Part shown: positions 53,043 to 62,924 of the stretch, piece by piece
How positions within the stretch are numbered: position 1 is the stretch's first letter
How the letters are laid out: each line of letters opens with the position of its first letter
Program-made: the position numbers and the translations under genes
Notes under the pieces: model-generated
Seen by the model: only the letters and a program-made list of their open reading frames with translations
Database searches by the model: none
What the model was told of the DNA's origin: nothing
DNA from: Polymorphobacter megasporae
GTDB lineage: Bacteria; Pseudomonadota; Alphaproteobacteria; Sphingomonadales; Sphingomonadaceae
Direction of reading: 5' to 3'
Assembly (NCBI RefSeq): GCF_018982885.2
Contig: NZ_CP081848.1
Coordinates: 62,001-126,000 of the forward strand
Length of the DNA stretch: 64,000 nucleotides

Positions 53043-54416
53043 ATGACCGATCAGACGATGACGATCCGCGCGCTCGACGCTGCCGCCACCGCGGCCAAGG
53101 CGTATGTCACCGGACTCGATGCCGCTCCCGTCGCGGCAACGGTGAGCCTCGCCGACCTCCGCGCCCGGCTCGACATCGGGCTGGGCGATACCGGAACCGC
53201 TGCGGACGAGGTGATCACGGACCTTGTTGCCGCCGTCGAGGGCGGGATTACCGGCAGCGCTGGCGGTCGGTTTTTCGCCTGGGTCATCGGCGGCACCCTC
53301 CCCTCGGCGCTCGCCGCCGACTGGCTTGCCGCGACATGGGACCAGAATGCCGGCCTGACAGCGTGCAGCCCGGCCGCGTCGGCGGTCGAGGAGATCGCTG
53401 GGAATTGGCTCAAGGACGTGCTGGGCCTACCGGCAGCGGCGTCGTTCGCGCTGACCAGCGGTTGCCAGATGGCGCATGCGACCTGCCTTGCGGCGGCGCG
53501 CCACCGGCTGCTCGCCGGCCGCGGCTGGGACGTCGAGGCCGACGGTCTCGCCGGGGGGCCGCCGATCATGGTGATCGCGAACGACCAGCGGCATTTGTCG
53601 ATCGATCGCGCGCTGCGGCTGCTCGGGATCGGCACGAAGGCGCTCTTGCCTGTCGCAACCGGCGACGACGGGCGGATCCTGCTGACCGCATTCGACGCCG
53701 CTCTCGCCGCCGCGGGCGACCGCCCGGTGATCGTCGCGCTCAATGCCGCCGACCTCAACATCGGGTCGTGCGACGACTTCGCCACGCTGATCCCACGCGC
53801 CAAGGCGGCCGGCGCGTGGGTCCATGTCGACGGCGCGTTCGGCTTGTGGGCGAAGGCGTCGCCACGGCACCGCGCGGTCGTCGACGGGGTCGAACGCGCC
53901 GACAGCTGGGCGACCGACGCGCACAAATGGCTCAACATCCCGTACGACTGCGGAATCGCCGTCGTTGCCGACGCCCCCGCGCACCGCGCCGCGATGACGG
54001 TATCGGCGAGCTACATGCCGGTCGGCGGCGATGCACGCGAGGCGGTCGACTGGAACCCCGAATGGAGCCGCCGGGCACGCGGTTTCGTCGTCTATGCGGC
54101 GCTGCGTGAGTTGGGGCGCGACGGCATCACAGCGCTCGTCGACCGCTGCTGCGCGCATGCCGCGACGCTGGCGCACGGCATCGCCGCGCTCCCCGGCGCG
54201 CGGCTGATCGGCGGCCCCGGGCTCAATCAGGCGCTGATCTCGTTCGGCGACGCGACCGATGCCGTCATCGCCCGGATCAACGCGAGCGGCGAGGCGATGT
54301 TCGGGGCGACGACGTGGCGCGGCCAGCGCGCGATGCGGATCTGCGTGATTAACTGGCGAACGACCGACGCCGATATCGCACGCGCGATTGCCGCGGTCGC
54401 GGCGGCGCTCGACTAG
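53043..54416 (+). CDS. PLP-dependent group II decarboxylase-like enzyme
   Basis: A 457-residue pyridoxal-phosphate enzyme of the aromatic/glutamate decarboxylase family. Segments are [46 protein letters not shown] and the Schiff-base lysine K295 in [17 protein letters not shown] 53043 is preceded by GGGGGAG. It may decarboxylate an amino acid or catalyse aldehyde synthesis; the substrate cannot be told. It converges on leuB so tightly that the two stops share CTAG. Confidence 0.88.
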   Translation: MTDQTMTIRALDAAATAAKAYVTGLDAAPVAATVSLADLRARLDIGLGDTGTAADEVITDLVAAVEGGITGSAGGRFFAWVIGGTLPSALAADWLAATWDQNAGLTACSPAASAVEEIAGNWLKDVLGLPAAASFALTSGCQMAHATCLAAARHRLLAGRGWDVEADGLAGGPPIMVIANDQRHLSIDRALRLLGIGTKALLPVATGDDGRILLTAFDAALAAAGDRPVIVALNAADLNIGSCDDFATLIPRAKAAGAWVHVDGAFGLWAKASPRHRAVVDGVERADSWATDAHKWLNIPYDCGIAVVADAPAHRAAMTVSASYMPVGGDAREAVDWNPEWSRRARGFVVYAALRELGRDGITALVDRCCAHAATLAHGIAALPGARLIGGPGLNQALISFGDATDAVIARINASGEAMFGATTWRGQRAMRICVINWRTTDADIARAIAAVAAALD

Positions 54417-55480
54417 AGGTGCGCGAGGACCGCGTCGGCCATCGCGGCGGTTGCCAGCGTCCCGCCGATGTCGCGCGTCCGCGCACCGCCATCGAGCGCC
54501 GCTGCGACCGCCGCTTCGACCGCGTCGGCGAGATCGGGCCGCCCGAGCGAGTAGCGCAGCCCCATCGCGAGGCTGAGGATCGACGCACACGGGTTCGCCA
54601 CCCCCTGCCCGGCAATGTCGGGCGCGCTGCCGTGGATCGGCTCGTACAGCCCCGGCGTCCCCGCCTCGCCCAGCGCCGCCGATGGCAGCATGCCGAGCGA
54701 TCCCGTCAGCATCGCCGCCGCGTCGGACAGGATATCGCCGAACAGATTGTCGGTGAGAATGATGTCGAACTGCTTCGGCGCCTTGACCAGCTGCATCGCG
54801 GCGTTGTCGGCGAGGATATGCGTCAGGTCGATGTGCGGATAGTCGGCGTCGCGGAGCGCCTGCACCTCCTCACGCCACAACAGCCCCGCTTCCATCACGT
54901 TCGCCTTTTCGGCCGAAGCGACCCGGCGACTCCGGTGCTTGGCGAGGTCGAAGGCGACCCGTGCGACGCGGCGGATTTCAGACGACGTATAGACGTGGGT
55001 GTTGACGCCGCGGCGCTCGCCATTGCCGAGATCCTCGATCCCGCGCGGCTCGCCGAAATAGACCCCGCCGGTGAGTTCGCGGACGAACAGGATGTCGAGC
55101 CCGTCGACGATCTCGCGCTTGAGGCTCGACGCGTCGGCGAGCGCGGCGAAACATTTCGCCGGGCGCAGGTTGGCGAAGACGTTCATCCCCGCGCGCAGTG
55201 CCAGCAGCCCTGCCTCGGGACGCTTGTCGTACGCCTGCTTTGCCCATTGCGGCCCGCCGACCGCGCCCATCAGCACCGCGTCGGACGCCTTTGCCTGCGC
55301 GAGCGTCTCTGCGGTCAGCGGCACGCCGTCGGCATCGATCGCCGCGCCGCCGAAGCGCGCAGTCGCCGTCGTCACGTCGAGGCCGTGATGCGTGTTGAGC
55401 CGGTCGACGACGCGCGCGGCCTGCGCGGTGACTTCGGGGCCGATCCCGTCGCCGGGGAGGAGGAGCAGGGTCTTGGTCAT
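54413..55480 (-). CDS. leuB: 3-isopropylmalate dehydrogenase
   Basis: A 355-residue enzyme of leucine synthesis. It has [26 protein letters not shown], the substrate region FANLRPAK and [16 protein letters not shown], the [27 protein letters not shown] motif in parts, and [23 protein letters not shown] 55480 is the first Met; the frame is open to 55516. It is on the same strand as leuC and leuD but is separated from them by the BLUF gene. Confidence 0.97.
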   Translation of the reverse strand: MTKTLLLLPGDGIGPEVTAQAARVVDRLNTHHGLDVTTATARFGGAAIDADGVPLTAETLAQAKASDAVLMGAVGGPQWAKQAYDKRPEAGLLALRAGMNVFANLRPAKCFAALADASSLKREIVDGLDILFVRELTGGVYFGEPRGIEDLGNGERRGVNTHVYTSSEIRRVARVAFDLAKHRSRRVASAEKANVMEAGLLWREEVQALRDADYPHIDLTHILADNAAMQLVKAPKQFDIILTDNLFGDILSDAAAMLTGSLGMLPSAALGEAGTPGLYEPIHGSAPDIAGQGVANPCASILSLAMGLRYSLGRPDLADAVEAAVAAALDGGARTRDIGGTLATAAMADAVLAHL

Positions 55481-55549
55481 CGTGCCCCCGTAGCCGAGGC
55501 GACGGCGCTTCGCCAAGCCGGACGCGCGCCGTCCGGACTTAATTGCGCC

Positions 55550-55951
55550 TTAGCCGATACATTTCGCGAGGCCCCCGATCGCCGTGCGATACGCGTCCGA
55601 CGACGGATCGCATTCGGCGAGCAGGTTCATGATCGTCCCAGCGCTGGTGCCGCCCCCGACGAATGCCATCGACCACGCCCCGAACGACCGCGCGCCGACC
55701 GACTGACGCGACATGATATGGATGCCGGAGTGGCGCCGATCGGTCGTGATTGTGGCAAGCATCGGATCGACGTCGCTCGCGGCGCCCTCCAGGATTTGCA
55801 CGAATCGCCCGGAATTAAAGGCCAGGACGCCGGTAATCTTCCGCTTTGCGTTGTTAATCAGCGATTTCTCGACGATTTCGGCGAGCGTAATGAAAAAAGT
55901 CGACGAGCCGTCGTCGACGATGCTGGTACTGCGATAGGCGAGCTGAATCAT
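55550..55951 (-). CDS. Stand-alone BLUF-domain blue-light photoreceptor
   Basis: A 133-residue FAD-binding BLUF protein. The flavin hydrogen-bond triad is present: Tyr6 (QLAYRS), Asn34 (NNAKRKITGVL) and Gln52 (GRFVQILEG). The conserved Trp93 and Met95 (FGAWSMAF) are at the spacing seen in PixD. About four extra residues lie between Tyr and Asn. There is only a short C-terminal helix after the domain, so it must act through a partner. It lies between leuD and leuB on their strand, 70 bp upstream of the leuB start, behind an A/T-rich 101-bp gap. Confidence 0.92.
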   Translation of the reverse strand: MIQLAYRSTSIVDDGSSTFFITLAEIVEKSLINNAKRKITGVLAFNSGRFVQILEGAASDVDPMLATITTDRRHSGIHIMSRQSVGARSFGAWSMAFVGGGTSAGTIMNLLAECDPSSDAYRTAIGGLAKCIG

Positions 55952-56052
55952 GCCATGATGACTCCATCAGCGTCGTTCGCAAGTCAACTACATATGTTAC
56001 TTACACGTAATGAAAATTATTCAGAATAGGATTTTGAGGACTTGTCGATCTG

Positions 56053-56649
56053 TTAACGCGTTGCTGCCCCCGCGAGCCACGGGCGCTCGCTCGCCAGCCG
56101 CGCCTCGTAGCGCGCGATCGCCGGGGCCATCGTCAGCGTCAGGCCGATCTCGTCCTGCCCCGACAGCAGGGCGGCCTTGCGGAACGGGTCGACGGCGAAG
56201 GTGAAGCGGTCCTGATAGCCGGTCGTGACGACCTGGTTTTCGAGGTCGACGGTGATGTCGGCATCGGCGGCGACGACCATCAGCCGGTCGATCTGCTCCT
56301 GCGGCAGTTCGACCAGCACCAGTCCGTTCTTGTACGAATTGCCGCTGAAGATATCGGCGAAGCTCGGTGCGATGACGACGCGGAAGCCCATGTCGGCGAG
56401 CGCCCATGGCGCGTGTTCGCGGCTCGACCCGCAGCCGAAGTTGTCGCCCGCGATCAGGATCGGCGCGCCCGTGTTGCGGGCCGAGTCGAAGATGTTGCCG
56501 GGGTCGCTGCGGATGACGTCGAACGCCCCCGCGCCGAGCCCCGACCGCGTCACGGTCTTGAGAAAGCGCGACGGGATGATGACGTCGGTGTCGACATTCT
56601 CCGCGCCGAACGGGACGGCGATACCGGTGACGGTGTGGAACGGTTGCAT
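56053..56649 (-). CDS. leuD: 3-isopropylmalate dehydratase small subunit
   Basis: A 198-residue small subunit of isopropylmalate isomerase. It has [24 protein letters not shown], the loop [17 protein letters not shown] and [12 protein letters not shown]. Its ATG overlaps the leuC stop (TGATG), so the two subunits are coupled. Confidence 0.97.
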   Translation of the reverse strand: MQPFHTVTGIAVPFGAENVDTDVIIPSRFLKTVTRSGLGAGAFDVIRSDPGNIFDSARNTGAPILIAGDNFGCGSSREHAPWALADMGFRVVIAPSFADIFSGNSYKNGLVLVELPQEQIDRLMVVAADADITVDLENQVVTTGYQDRFTFAVDPFRKAALLSGQDEIGLTLTMAPAIARYEARLASERPWLAGAATR

Positions 56650-58061
56650 CAGCCCATCAACTCGCGGACGTCGGTGAGATGGCCGGTGACCGCCGCCGCC
56701 GCCGCCATCGCGGGCGACAACAGATGCGTCCGTGCGCCGGGACCCTGGCGGCCGACGAAGTTGCGGTTGCTCGTCGAGGCGCAGCGCTCACCCGCCGGGA
56801 CCTTGTCGGGGTTCATGCCGAGGCACATCGAGCAGCCGGGCGCGCGCCAGTCGAACCCCGCCTCGATGAAGATGCGGTCGAGCCCCTCGGCTTCGGCCTG
56901 AAGCTTGACCAGCCCCGACCCCGGCACGACGAGCGCCTGGCGGATGCCGCTGGCGACGTGACGCCCCTTTGCGACCGCGGCGGCGGCGCGAAGGTCCTCG
57001 ATCCGGCTGTTGGTGCAGCTGCCGATGAAGATATTCTCGACGACGACATCCTCGAGCCGTGTCCCCGCCGCGAGGCCCATGTAATCGAGCGACTTCGCCG
57101 CGGCGAGGCGCTTGCCGGCGTCGGCGAAGCTGTCGGGTGACGGGACGACCCCGGTGATCGCGACGACGTCCTCGGGGCTCGTCCCCCACGTTACCAGCGG
57201 CGCGATCGCTTCGCCGTCGATGACGACGACGCGGTCGTAGGCGGCGCCGCGATCACTCGGCAGCGTCCGCCAATACGCGACGGCGGCGTCCCACGCGGCT
57301 CCGGTCGGCGACCGCGGGCGGCCGCGCAGATACTCGAACACCTTGGCGTCGGGGGCGACGAGCCCGGCGCGCGCACCCGCCTCGATCGCCATGTTGCACA
57401 CCGTCATCCGGCCCTCGATGCTCAGCGCGTCGATGACCTCGCCGGTATATTCGATGACCGACCCGGTCCCCCCGGCAGTGCCGAGCGCGCCGACGATCGC
57501 CAGCGCGACGTCCTTCGCCGAAATCGAGAAGCCGAGCGTTCCGGTGACGCGGACCTCCATCGAGCTCGACTGCTTGAGCAGGAGCGTCTGGGTGGCGAAG
57601 ACGTGCTCGACCTCGCTCGTGCCGATGCCGAATGCCAATGCCCCGAGCGCGCCATGCGTCGCGGTGTGGCTGTCGCCGCAGACGAGGGTCGTGCCGGGCA
57701 AGGTGAACCCCTGCTCGGGCCCGATGACGTGGACGATGCCCTGCGCGGCGGCGTTCAATTCGATCAGCTCGACCCCGAACTCGGCGCAATTGGCGGTCAG
57801 CGTTTCGACCTGCAACGCCGACTGCGGGTCGACGATCGGCTCGAACCGGTGGTTGGTCGGGACATTATGATCGGGCACCGCGAGCGTCAGGTCGGGGCGA
57901 TGGACCGCGCGCCCGGCAAGCCGGAGTCCCTCGAATGCCTGCGGGGTCGTCACCTCGTGGATCAGATGGCGGTCGATCCAGATCAGCGCGGTGCCGTCGT
58001 CGCGCTGTTCGACGACATGGTCGTCCCAGATCTTGGCATACAGGGTGCGGGGGGTTGTCAT
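56649..58061 (-). CDS. leuC: 3-isopropylmalate dehydratase large subunit
   Basis: A 470-residue large subunit carrying the 4Fe-4S cluster. Ligand cysteines lie in [14 protein letters not shown], the [12 protein letters not shown] region, and [12 protein letters not shown]. It isomerises 2- to 3-isopropylmalate with LeuD. ATG 58061 is preferred; the frame is open to 58103. Confidence 0.97.
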   Translation of the reverse strand: MTTPRTLYAKIWDDHVVEQRDDGTALIWIDRHLIHEVTTPQAFEGLRLAGRAVHRPDLTLAVPDHNVPTNHRFEPIVDPQSALQVETLTANCAEFGVELIELNAAAQGIVHVIGPEQGFTLPGTTLVCGDSHTATHGALGALAFGIGTSEVEHVFATQTLLLKQSSSMEVRVTGTLGFSISAKDVALAIVGALGTAGGTGSVIEYTGEVIDALSIEGRMTVCNMAIEAGARAGLVAPDAKVFEYLRGRPRSPTGAAWDAAVAYWRTLPSDRGAAYDRVVVIDGEAIAPLVTWGTSPEDVVAITGVVPSPDSFADAGKRLAAAKSLDYMGLAAGTRLEDVVVENIFIGSCTNSRIEDLRAAAAVAKGRHVASGIRQALVVPGSGLVKLQAEAEGLDRIFIEAGFDWRAPGCSMCLGMNPDKVPAGERCASTSNRNFVGRQGPGARTHLLSPAMAAAAAVTGHLTDVRELMG

Positions 58062-58126
58062 CGGCGATGGGGTACGAAGGTGCGGCGTTAGGGTCAACTC
58101 CACGCGCCGTCATCGCTTCAATCAAC

Positions 58127-58204
58127 CTGTCATCCCCGCGAAAGCGAGGACCCAAGGTCACCGCCGGTCGTGACTATGGGTCCCCGCTTTCGCGGGGATG
58201 ACAG
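58127..58204. repeat. Palindromic intergenic repeat (REP-like)
   Basis: A third clear copy, with CTGTCATCCCCGCGAAAGCG on the left and CGCTTTCGCGGGGATGACAG on the right. It lies between the divergent leuC and the PYROXD2-like gene, 20 nt before the latter's start, so it could affect initiation. Confidence 0.9.
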
Positions 58205-58223
58205 TATTGTGTAGGAGCGTGTG

Positions 58224-59822
58224 ATGCTCGATGCAGTCATCATCGGCGGCGGCCACAACGGCCTCGTCGCCGCTTTCTACCTCGCCCGCGCTGGGATGAA
58301 GGTGCGCGTCGTCGAGGCGCGCGGGGTCGTCGGCGGCGCGGCGGTGACCGAGGAGTTCGCCCCCGGCTTCCGCAATTCGGTCGCGAGCTACACCGTCAGC
58401 CTGCTCCGCCCGAAGATCGTCGCCGACATGGACCTGCCGGCGCACGGCTACCGCGTGGTTTCGCGCGACCTTGCGAACTTCCTGCCGTTGCCCGGCAGCA
58501 ACCATCTCAAGGTCGGCGGCGGGCTGGCGCGGACGCAGGCCGAGTTCGCGCGCTTCTCCGCCGCCGACGCCGCCGCCCTCCCCGCTTACTACGCCGCGCT
58601 CGAAGCCGTCGCCGACGTCCTCCGCCACCTCGCGCTGACCACCCCGCCGAACGCGGGCGGCGGCTTGCGCGCGCTGTTGGCAATGGCAGCACAAGGGCGC
58701 GGGGCGGCGCGGCTGGGGATCGAGGCGCAGCGCGATGTCCTCGCACTGTTTACCCAGAGTGCGCGGCAATTCCTCGACGGCTGGTTCGAGAGCGCCCCGG
58801 TCAAAGCGGCCTTCGGCTTCGATGCGGTCGTCGGCAACTACGCCAGCCCCGACACGCCGGGGTCGGCGTACGTCCTGCTTCACCACGTCTTCGGCGAGGT
58901 CAACGGCGTCAAGGGCGCGTGGGGCCACGCGGTCGGCGGGATGGGGGCGATCACCCAGGCGATGGCCGCGGCGTGCACGGACGCCGGGGTCGAGATCGTC
59001 CTCGACGCTCCGGTCGCGCGGGTGCTGACGAGCGGCGGCCGTGCGACCGGGGTCCGCCTGGTGTCGGGCGAGGAGATCGCGGCGAAGATCGTCGTCGCCA
59101 ACGTCACCCCGAAACTGCTGTTCGAAAAGCTCGTCGACCCTGCCGACCTGACCCCCGCCTTCCGCCGCCGCATCGCCGGAACGCGCTACGGCTCGGGCAG
59201 CTTCCGGATGAACGTCGCGCTGCGCGAACTGCCCGACTTCACCACGCTCCCCGGCCCCGGCGAGCACCACCGCAGCGGCATCATCATCGCGCCGAGCCTC
59301 GACTATATGGACCGCGCCTTCACCGACGCCCGGGCGCACGGCTGGTCGCGCGAACCGATCGTCGAGATGACGATCCCGTCGACGGTCGATCCGGGACTCG
59401 CGCCGCCGGGGATGCACGTCGCCAGCCTGTTCGCACAGCAGTTCGCCCCGGTCCTGCCCGATGGCCGGAGCTGGGACGACGAGCGCGCCGCCGCCGCCGA
59501 CTCGATCATCGACACCGTGACCAAGGCCGCGCCGAACTTCCGCGCCAGCATCATCGCGTCGACCGCGCTGTCGCCGCCCGACCTCGAGCGCAAGTTCGGG
59601 CTGACCGGCGGTGACATCTTCCATGGCAGCATGGGGATGGACCAACTCTGGTCGGCGCGCCCGGTCCTCGGCAACGCGAGCTACCGCGCGCCGGTCCGCG
59701 GGCTGTACCTGTGCGGCGCGGGCAGCCACCCCGGCGGCGGCGTCACCGGCGCCCCGGGGCACAATGCCGCGCACGAGATCCTCGCCGACCGGCGCTGGTG
59801 GCGCGCGCGCTGGCCGTCTTGA
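58224..59822 (+). CDS. PYROXD2/phytoene desaturase-like FAD oxidoreductase
   Basis: A 532-residue FAD enzyme. It has the N-terminal dinucleotide motif AVIIGGGHNGLVAAFYLARAG and VVEARGVVGGAAVTEEF, a central HAVGGMGAITQAMAAA, and the C-terminal FAD motif LYLCGAGSHPGGGVTGAPG. This pattern is that of the PYROXD2/CrtI-related group. The substrate is unknown; a carotenoid role is possible but no crt genes are nearby. ATG 58224 has AGGAG upstream. Confidence 0.88.
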   Translation: MLDAVIIGGGHNGLVAAFYLARAGMKVRVVEARGVVGGAAVTEEFAPGFRNSVASYTVSLLRPKIVADMDLPAHGYRVVSRDLANFLPLPGSNHLKVGGGLARTQAEFARFSAADAAALPAYYAALEAVADVLRHLALTTPPNAGGGLRALLAMAAQGRGAARLGIEAQRDVLALFTQSARQFLDGWFESAPVKAAFGFDAVVGNYASPDTPGSAYVLLHHVFGEVNGVKGAWGHAVGGMGAITQAMAAACTDAGVEIVLDAPVARVLTSGGRATGVRLVSGEEIAAKIVVANVTPKLLFEKLVDPADLTPAFRRRIAGTRYGSGSFRMNVALRELPDFTTLPGPGEHHRSGIIIAPSLDYMDRAFTDARAHGWSREPIVEMTIPSTVDPGLAPPGMHVASLFAQQFAPVLPDGRSWDDERAAAADSIIDTVTKAAPNFRASIIASTALSPPDLERKFGLTGGDIFHGSMGMDQLWSARPVLGNASYRAPVRGLYLCGAGSHPGGGVTGAPGHNAAHEILADRRWWRARWPS

Positions 59823-59854
59823 AACTGCAACAGCGCGGGTGCAACGGAAGCGGC

Positions 59855-60688
59855 ATGCGTATCTTGCTTGCCGCTGCCATCGCCCTTCTCCCCACGCCCG
59901 CATTCGCGTGGGGCAAGACCGGGCACCGTGTCATCGGCGCGATCGCCGAGCGGATGATCAGCCATCGCGCGCGCAACGGCGTCCGTGCGATCCTCGGCAC
60001 CGAGAGCATCGCCGAAGCGTCGGCGTGGCCCGACTTCGAACGCTCGAACCCCGACGCCTTCTGGCAGAAGGAGGCGGGGCCGTTGCATTATGTCACCGTT
60101 CCCGCCGGCAAGACCTATGCCGAGGTCGGGGCACCTCCCGAAGGCGACGCCGTCACCGCGCTCAAGCGCTTCGCCGCAACGGTCCGCGACCGCAACGCGC
60201 CGCTCGCCGACCGGCAGCTCGCGCTGCGCTTCATCATTCACATCGTCGGCGACCTCCACCAGCCGCTCCACGCGGGCAACGGCACCGACAAGGGCGGCAA
60301 CGACGTCAAGGTCATCTTCCAGCGCGAGCCGACCAACCTCCACGCGGTGTGGGATTCGCGGCTGATCGACCAGGAGCAGCTGTCGTACACCGAGATGGCC
60401 AACTGGCTGAACGCGCGCATCACCCGCGCCGATCGCGCGAAATGGCGCGATCCGAACCCGCTGACATGGATCGGCGAGTCCGCCGCGATCCGCGACCGCA
60501 TCTATCCTGAAGCGCCCAAGTCGGACGCCGGAAAGCCCGACGCCGGGAAACCGGGCGAGCCGATCAAGCTCGGCTTCGACTATATCTATGCGTGGACCCC
60601 GACCCGCGACCTCCGCCTCGAACAAGGCGGGGTTCGGCTGGCGGCGTATCTCGACTGGGTCTTCGCCCGGCATCCGGCGCAACTGTAA
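59855..60688 (+). CDS. S1/P1-type secreted nuclease
   Basis: A 277-residue exported zinc nuclease. The signal peptide (ILLAAAIALLPTPAFA) leaves Trp as the first mature residue, as in P1 nuclease, whose N-terminal Trp binds zinc. Further ligands are in WGKTGHRVIGAIAER, SAWPDFERS, GPLHYVTV, IIHIVGDLHQPLHAG and LHAVWDSRLID. It should degrade nucleic acids outside the inner membrane. It could be a secretion substrate, but there is no direct evidence. Confidence 0.92.
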   Translation: MRILLAAAIALLPTPAFAWGKTGHRVIGAIAERMISHRARNGVRAILGTESIAEASAWPDFERSNPDAFWQKEAGPLHYVTVPAGKTYAEVGAPPEGDAVTALKRFAATVRDRNAPLADRQLALRFIIHIVGDLHQPLHAGNGTDKGGNDVKVIFQREPTNLHAVWDSRLIDQEQLSYTEMANWLNARITRADRAKWRDPNPLTWIGESAAIRDRIYPEAPKSDAGKPDAGKPGEPIKLGFDYIYAWTPTRDLRLEQGGVRLAAYLDWVFARHPAQL

Positions 60689-60737
60689 CCCGCACGCAGT
60701 CGAGCACGAAGAACTCCGGTCCACCGGAGGGTTACCC

Positions 60738-61298
60738 ATGCGCCTGCTCACGCCGATCACCGCGATCGTTGCCGTCCTCGCCGCGATGCCGGCAATCGCT
60801 GGCATCGACATCGGCCCTGCGGTTGGAGCCATGGCGCCGTCGCTTGCAGCAACGGTCGTCGATTCCGCGGGTAAGCCGGAGTCGCTCGCGTCGGTCCGCG
60901 GCAAGCGTGGCACCGTCCTAATGTTTTTCCGCTCGGCGAAGTGGTGCCCGTATTGCCAGCACCAGTTGATCGAGTTCAAGGCCGCCGCCGCACCGCTCGC
61001 GCAACGCGGCTACACGCTCGTCGCGATCAGCTACGACGCGCCCGACACGCTGACCGGCTTCGCCGCGAAGCAGGACATCGGCTTCACCCTTTTGTCCGAC
61101 CCGGGATCGAAGACGATCGACGCGTGGAAGCTGCGCGACCCGCAATACGCCCCCGATAGCTTCGCCTTCGGCGTGCCGCGCCCGGCGATCTTCGTCATCG
61201 ACACCAAGGGCGTGATCCGCGCCAAGCTTGCTGAGGACGGCTACAAAATTCGCCCATCGGTCGAAGCGGTTCTCGCCGCTGTCGACACGGTCAAATAG
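60738..61298 (+). CDS. Exported peroxiredoxin/thioredoxin-fold protein
   Basis: A 186-residue protein with a signal peptide (LTPITAIVAVLAAMPAIAG) and an AhpC/TSA-type thioredoxin fold. The active-site segment is FFRSAKWCPYCQHQLIEF, a CxxC motif rather than a lone peroxidatic Cys, followed by VPRPAIFVIDTKGVIRAK. It is probably a periplasmic reductant or peroxidase. ATG 60738 has GGAGGG upstream. Confidence 0.85.
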   Translation: MRLLTPITAIVAVLAAMPAIAGIDIGPAVGAMAPSLAATVVDSAGKPESLASVRGKRGTVLMFFRSAKWCPYCQHQLIEFKAAAAPLAQRGYTLVAISYDAPDTLTGFAAKQDIGFTLLSDPGSKTIDAWKLRDPQYAPDSFAFGVPRPAIFVIDTKGVIRAKLAEDGYKIRPSVEAVLAAVDTVK

Positions 61299-61540
61299 GG
61301 TCGACCCGCTCGGTCACCTGCCGTCCTTACGGGCTGACTACCCCGCCTAGCTCTACCACCCGCTCATGCGACGATAGGTCGCAATAGTCGCCATTCGGTA
61401 TTACTATGTTGCTAATATAACACATAAATTAAGGTTATTAAGGCGAAACCACCTTTCGATTGTACGGTATAACGTTTCATTTCAGTGTCGTGACAGTCGC
61501 GGATCACGGGCAACCCGCGGCTAAACAGGGGTCACTGAAC
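61299..61540. promoter_or_regulatory. A/T-rich promoter region of the metalloprotease gene
   Basis: The stretch 61380-61450 is markedly A/T-rich (TATTACTATGTTGCTAATAT, then ACATAAATTAAGG) within a GC-rich genome. It immediately precedes the PEP-CTERM metalloprotease gene and likely carries its promoter. I do not assign specific -35 and -10 hexamers. Confidence 0.4.
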
Positions 61541-62596
61541 ATGAAGATACACCGACAAACTCTGCTTGCGGCTGCCATTCTCGGCAGCCTGGCGGCGACG
61601 AGCGCGTCCGCCTTGACGATCAATCTGATCAATACCGGCGGCGTCGAAGACGGCACCGCAGCCTACACTGGCTTTCGCGCCGCCGCGAATTACTGGGAGT
61701 CGATGTTCAGCGACAACGTCACGCTGACCTTCAACGTCGGCTTCACGTCGATCGGGTTCGCGTCGACCACGCTCGGTTCGACGTCGAGCGCATCGAGCAG
61801 CAAGACGACTGCCGCTTGGAAGACCGCGCTGACCGCCGACGCGACCACCGCGCTCGATGCCAGTGTCGTCGCGAACCTGCCGAATTTCTCGAGCACGACC
61901 GTCGTCCTCAACAACACCGTCGAGAAGGCGCTCGGCCTTTACACCGGGTTGCCCACCACGATCGACGCGACGATCAAGTTCAACAGCGCGCGGCCGTTCG
62001 ATTTCGATACGCGCAATGGCTTCGCCACGGTGTCGTCGGACTTCGTCGCCGTCGCGGTCCACGAGATGGGTCACGCGCTCGGCTTCACCAGCGCGGTCGG
62101 CACCAACACCACGCTCAACTCGCGTCCGACCAACATCGATATGTTCCGCTACAAGGACGGCGCCTGGAACAACACGTGGGGCGGCAAGCCGTACTTCTCG
62201 ATCGACGGCGGCGCGACCGAGTTCGAAGGCAATGCCGGTTTCTCGGCCGGGCCGGACGGCTATCAGACGTCGCATTGGCGTGAAGGTGCGCGAATCCATG
62301 ACGGCGTCCATTGCACCGTACTGCTGGAACCGCAGGTCGGCATCCTCGATCCGACCGGCGGCCTGTGCCAGGAAGGCATCGTTACCAGCCAGGACCTTGC
62401 GATCTTCGACGCGATGGGCTGGAACCTGACGACGAATATTCTGGCCAATCCCAATTACCAGATGAAGAGCTCGCAGATCCTGCAGAACTATCTCAACACC
62501 GTTCCCGAACCGTCGACGTGGGCGCTGTTGATCGCCGGCTTCGGCTTTGTCGGTGCCGCGATGCGTCGCCGCGTAGCCACGGCAGTTACGGCCTGA
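61541..62596 (+). CDS. PEP-CTERM metalloprotease
   Basis: A 351-residue exported zinc protease. A signal peptide (LLAAAILGSLAATSASA) is followed by a body with the zinc motif VAVHEMGHALGFTSA (HExxHxxGF). Two cysteines (HCTVLLEPQ and GGLCQEGI) flank the end of the domain. The tail TVPEPSTWALLIAGFGFVGA plus Arg-rich end is a PEPxxWA-CTERM sorting signal. It is a likely surface or secreted protease. The frame is open to 61460; ATG 61541 fits the signal peptide. Confidence 0.9.
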   Translation: MKIHRQTLLAAAILGSLAATSASALTINLINTGGVEDGTAAYTGFRAAANYWESMFSDNVTLTFNVGFTSIGFASTTLGSTSSASSSKTTAAWKTALTADATTALDASVVANLPNFSSTTVVLNNTVEKALGLYTGLPTTIDATIKFNSARPFDFDTRNGFATVSSDFVAVAVHEMGHALGFTSAVGTNTTLNSRPTNIDMFRYKDGAWNNTWGGKPYFSIDGGATEFEGNAGFSAGPDGYQTSHWREGARIHDGVHCTVLLEPQVGILDPTGGLCQEGIVTSQDLAIFDAMGWNLTTNILANPNYQMKSSQILQNYLNTVPEPSTWALLIAGFGFVGAAMRRRVATAVTA

Positions 62597-62602
62597 CCTT
62601 GT

Positions 62603-62634
62603 CGCCGCCGGTCCTCGGACCGGCGGCGTCTTTT
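62603..62634 (+). terminator. Rho-independent terminator after the metalloprotease
   Basis: A perfect 12-bp stem (CGCCGCCGGTCC and complement, 2-nt loop as written) followed by TCTTTT lies seven bases after the stop codon. It ends the metalloprotease transcript. Confidence 0.85.
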
Positions 62635-62654
62635 CGCGAAAACGGGGAAGATCA

Positions 62655-62918
62655 ATGCTGACGGTATCGACCGCACTCGTTCTTGTCGCGCTGACGCTGC
62701 CGCAGCAGCGCAGCCTCGACCGGACATTCGTCTGCCCCGAAAAGCTCGCCGACGACACGGCGCGGCTGACTGCGATCACGCGCTACATGGATGATTATGC
62801 GCGGCTCGACCCGGCGGCGACGGTCAACGACCGGCTGGCCTACCGCGACAAACTGCTGGCGAAGCACCATTGCGCACCCGACGGCGACAAGGCGCAGTAC
62901 ACCTTCCCGCAGACCTGA
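62655..62918 (+). CDS. Small exported hypothetical protein
   Basis: An 87-residue protein with a short hydrophobic N-terminus (MLTVSTALVLVALTLPQQ) that could be a signal peptide. Two cysteines are visible (FVCPEKL and HHCAPD), as is a helical charged middle (DDTARLTAITRYMDDYARL). I do not recognise a family. It ends six bases before the convergent thiolase stop. It is real-looking but unproven. Confidence 0.6.
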   Translation: MLTVSTALVLVALTLPQQRSLDRTFVCPEKLADDTARLTAITRYMDDYARLDPAATVNDRLAYRDKLLAKHHCAPDGDKAQYTFPQT

Positions 62919-62924
62919 GCCGCG

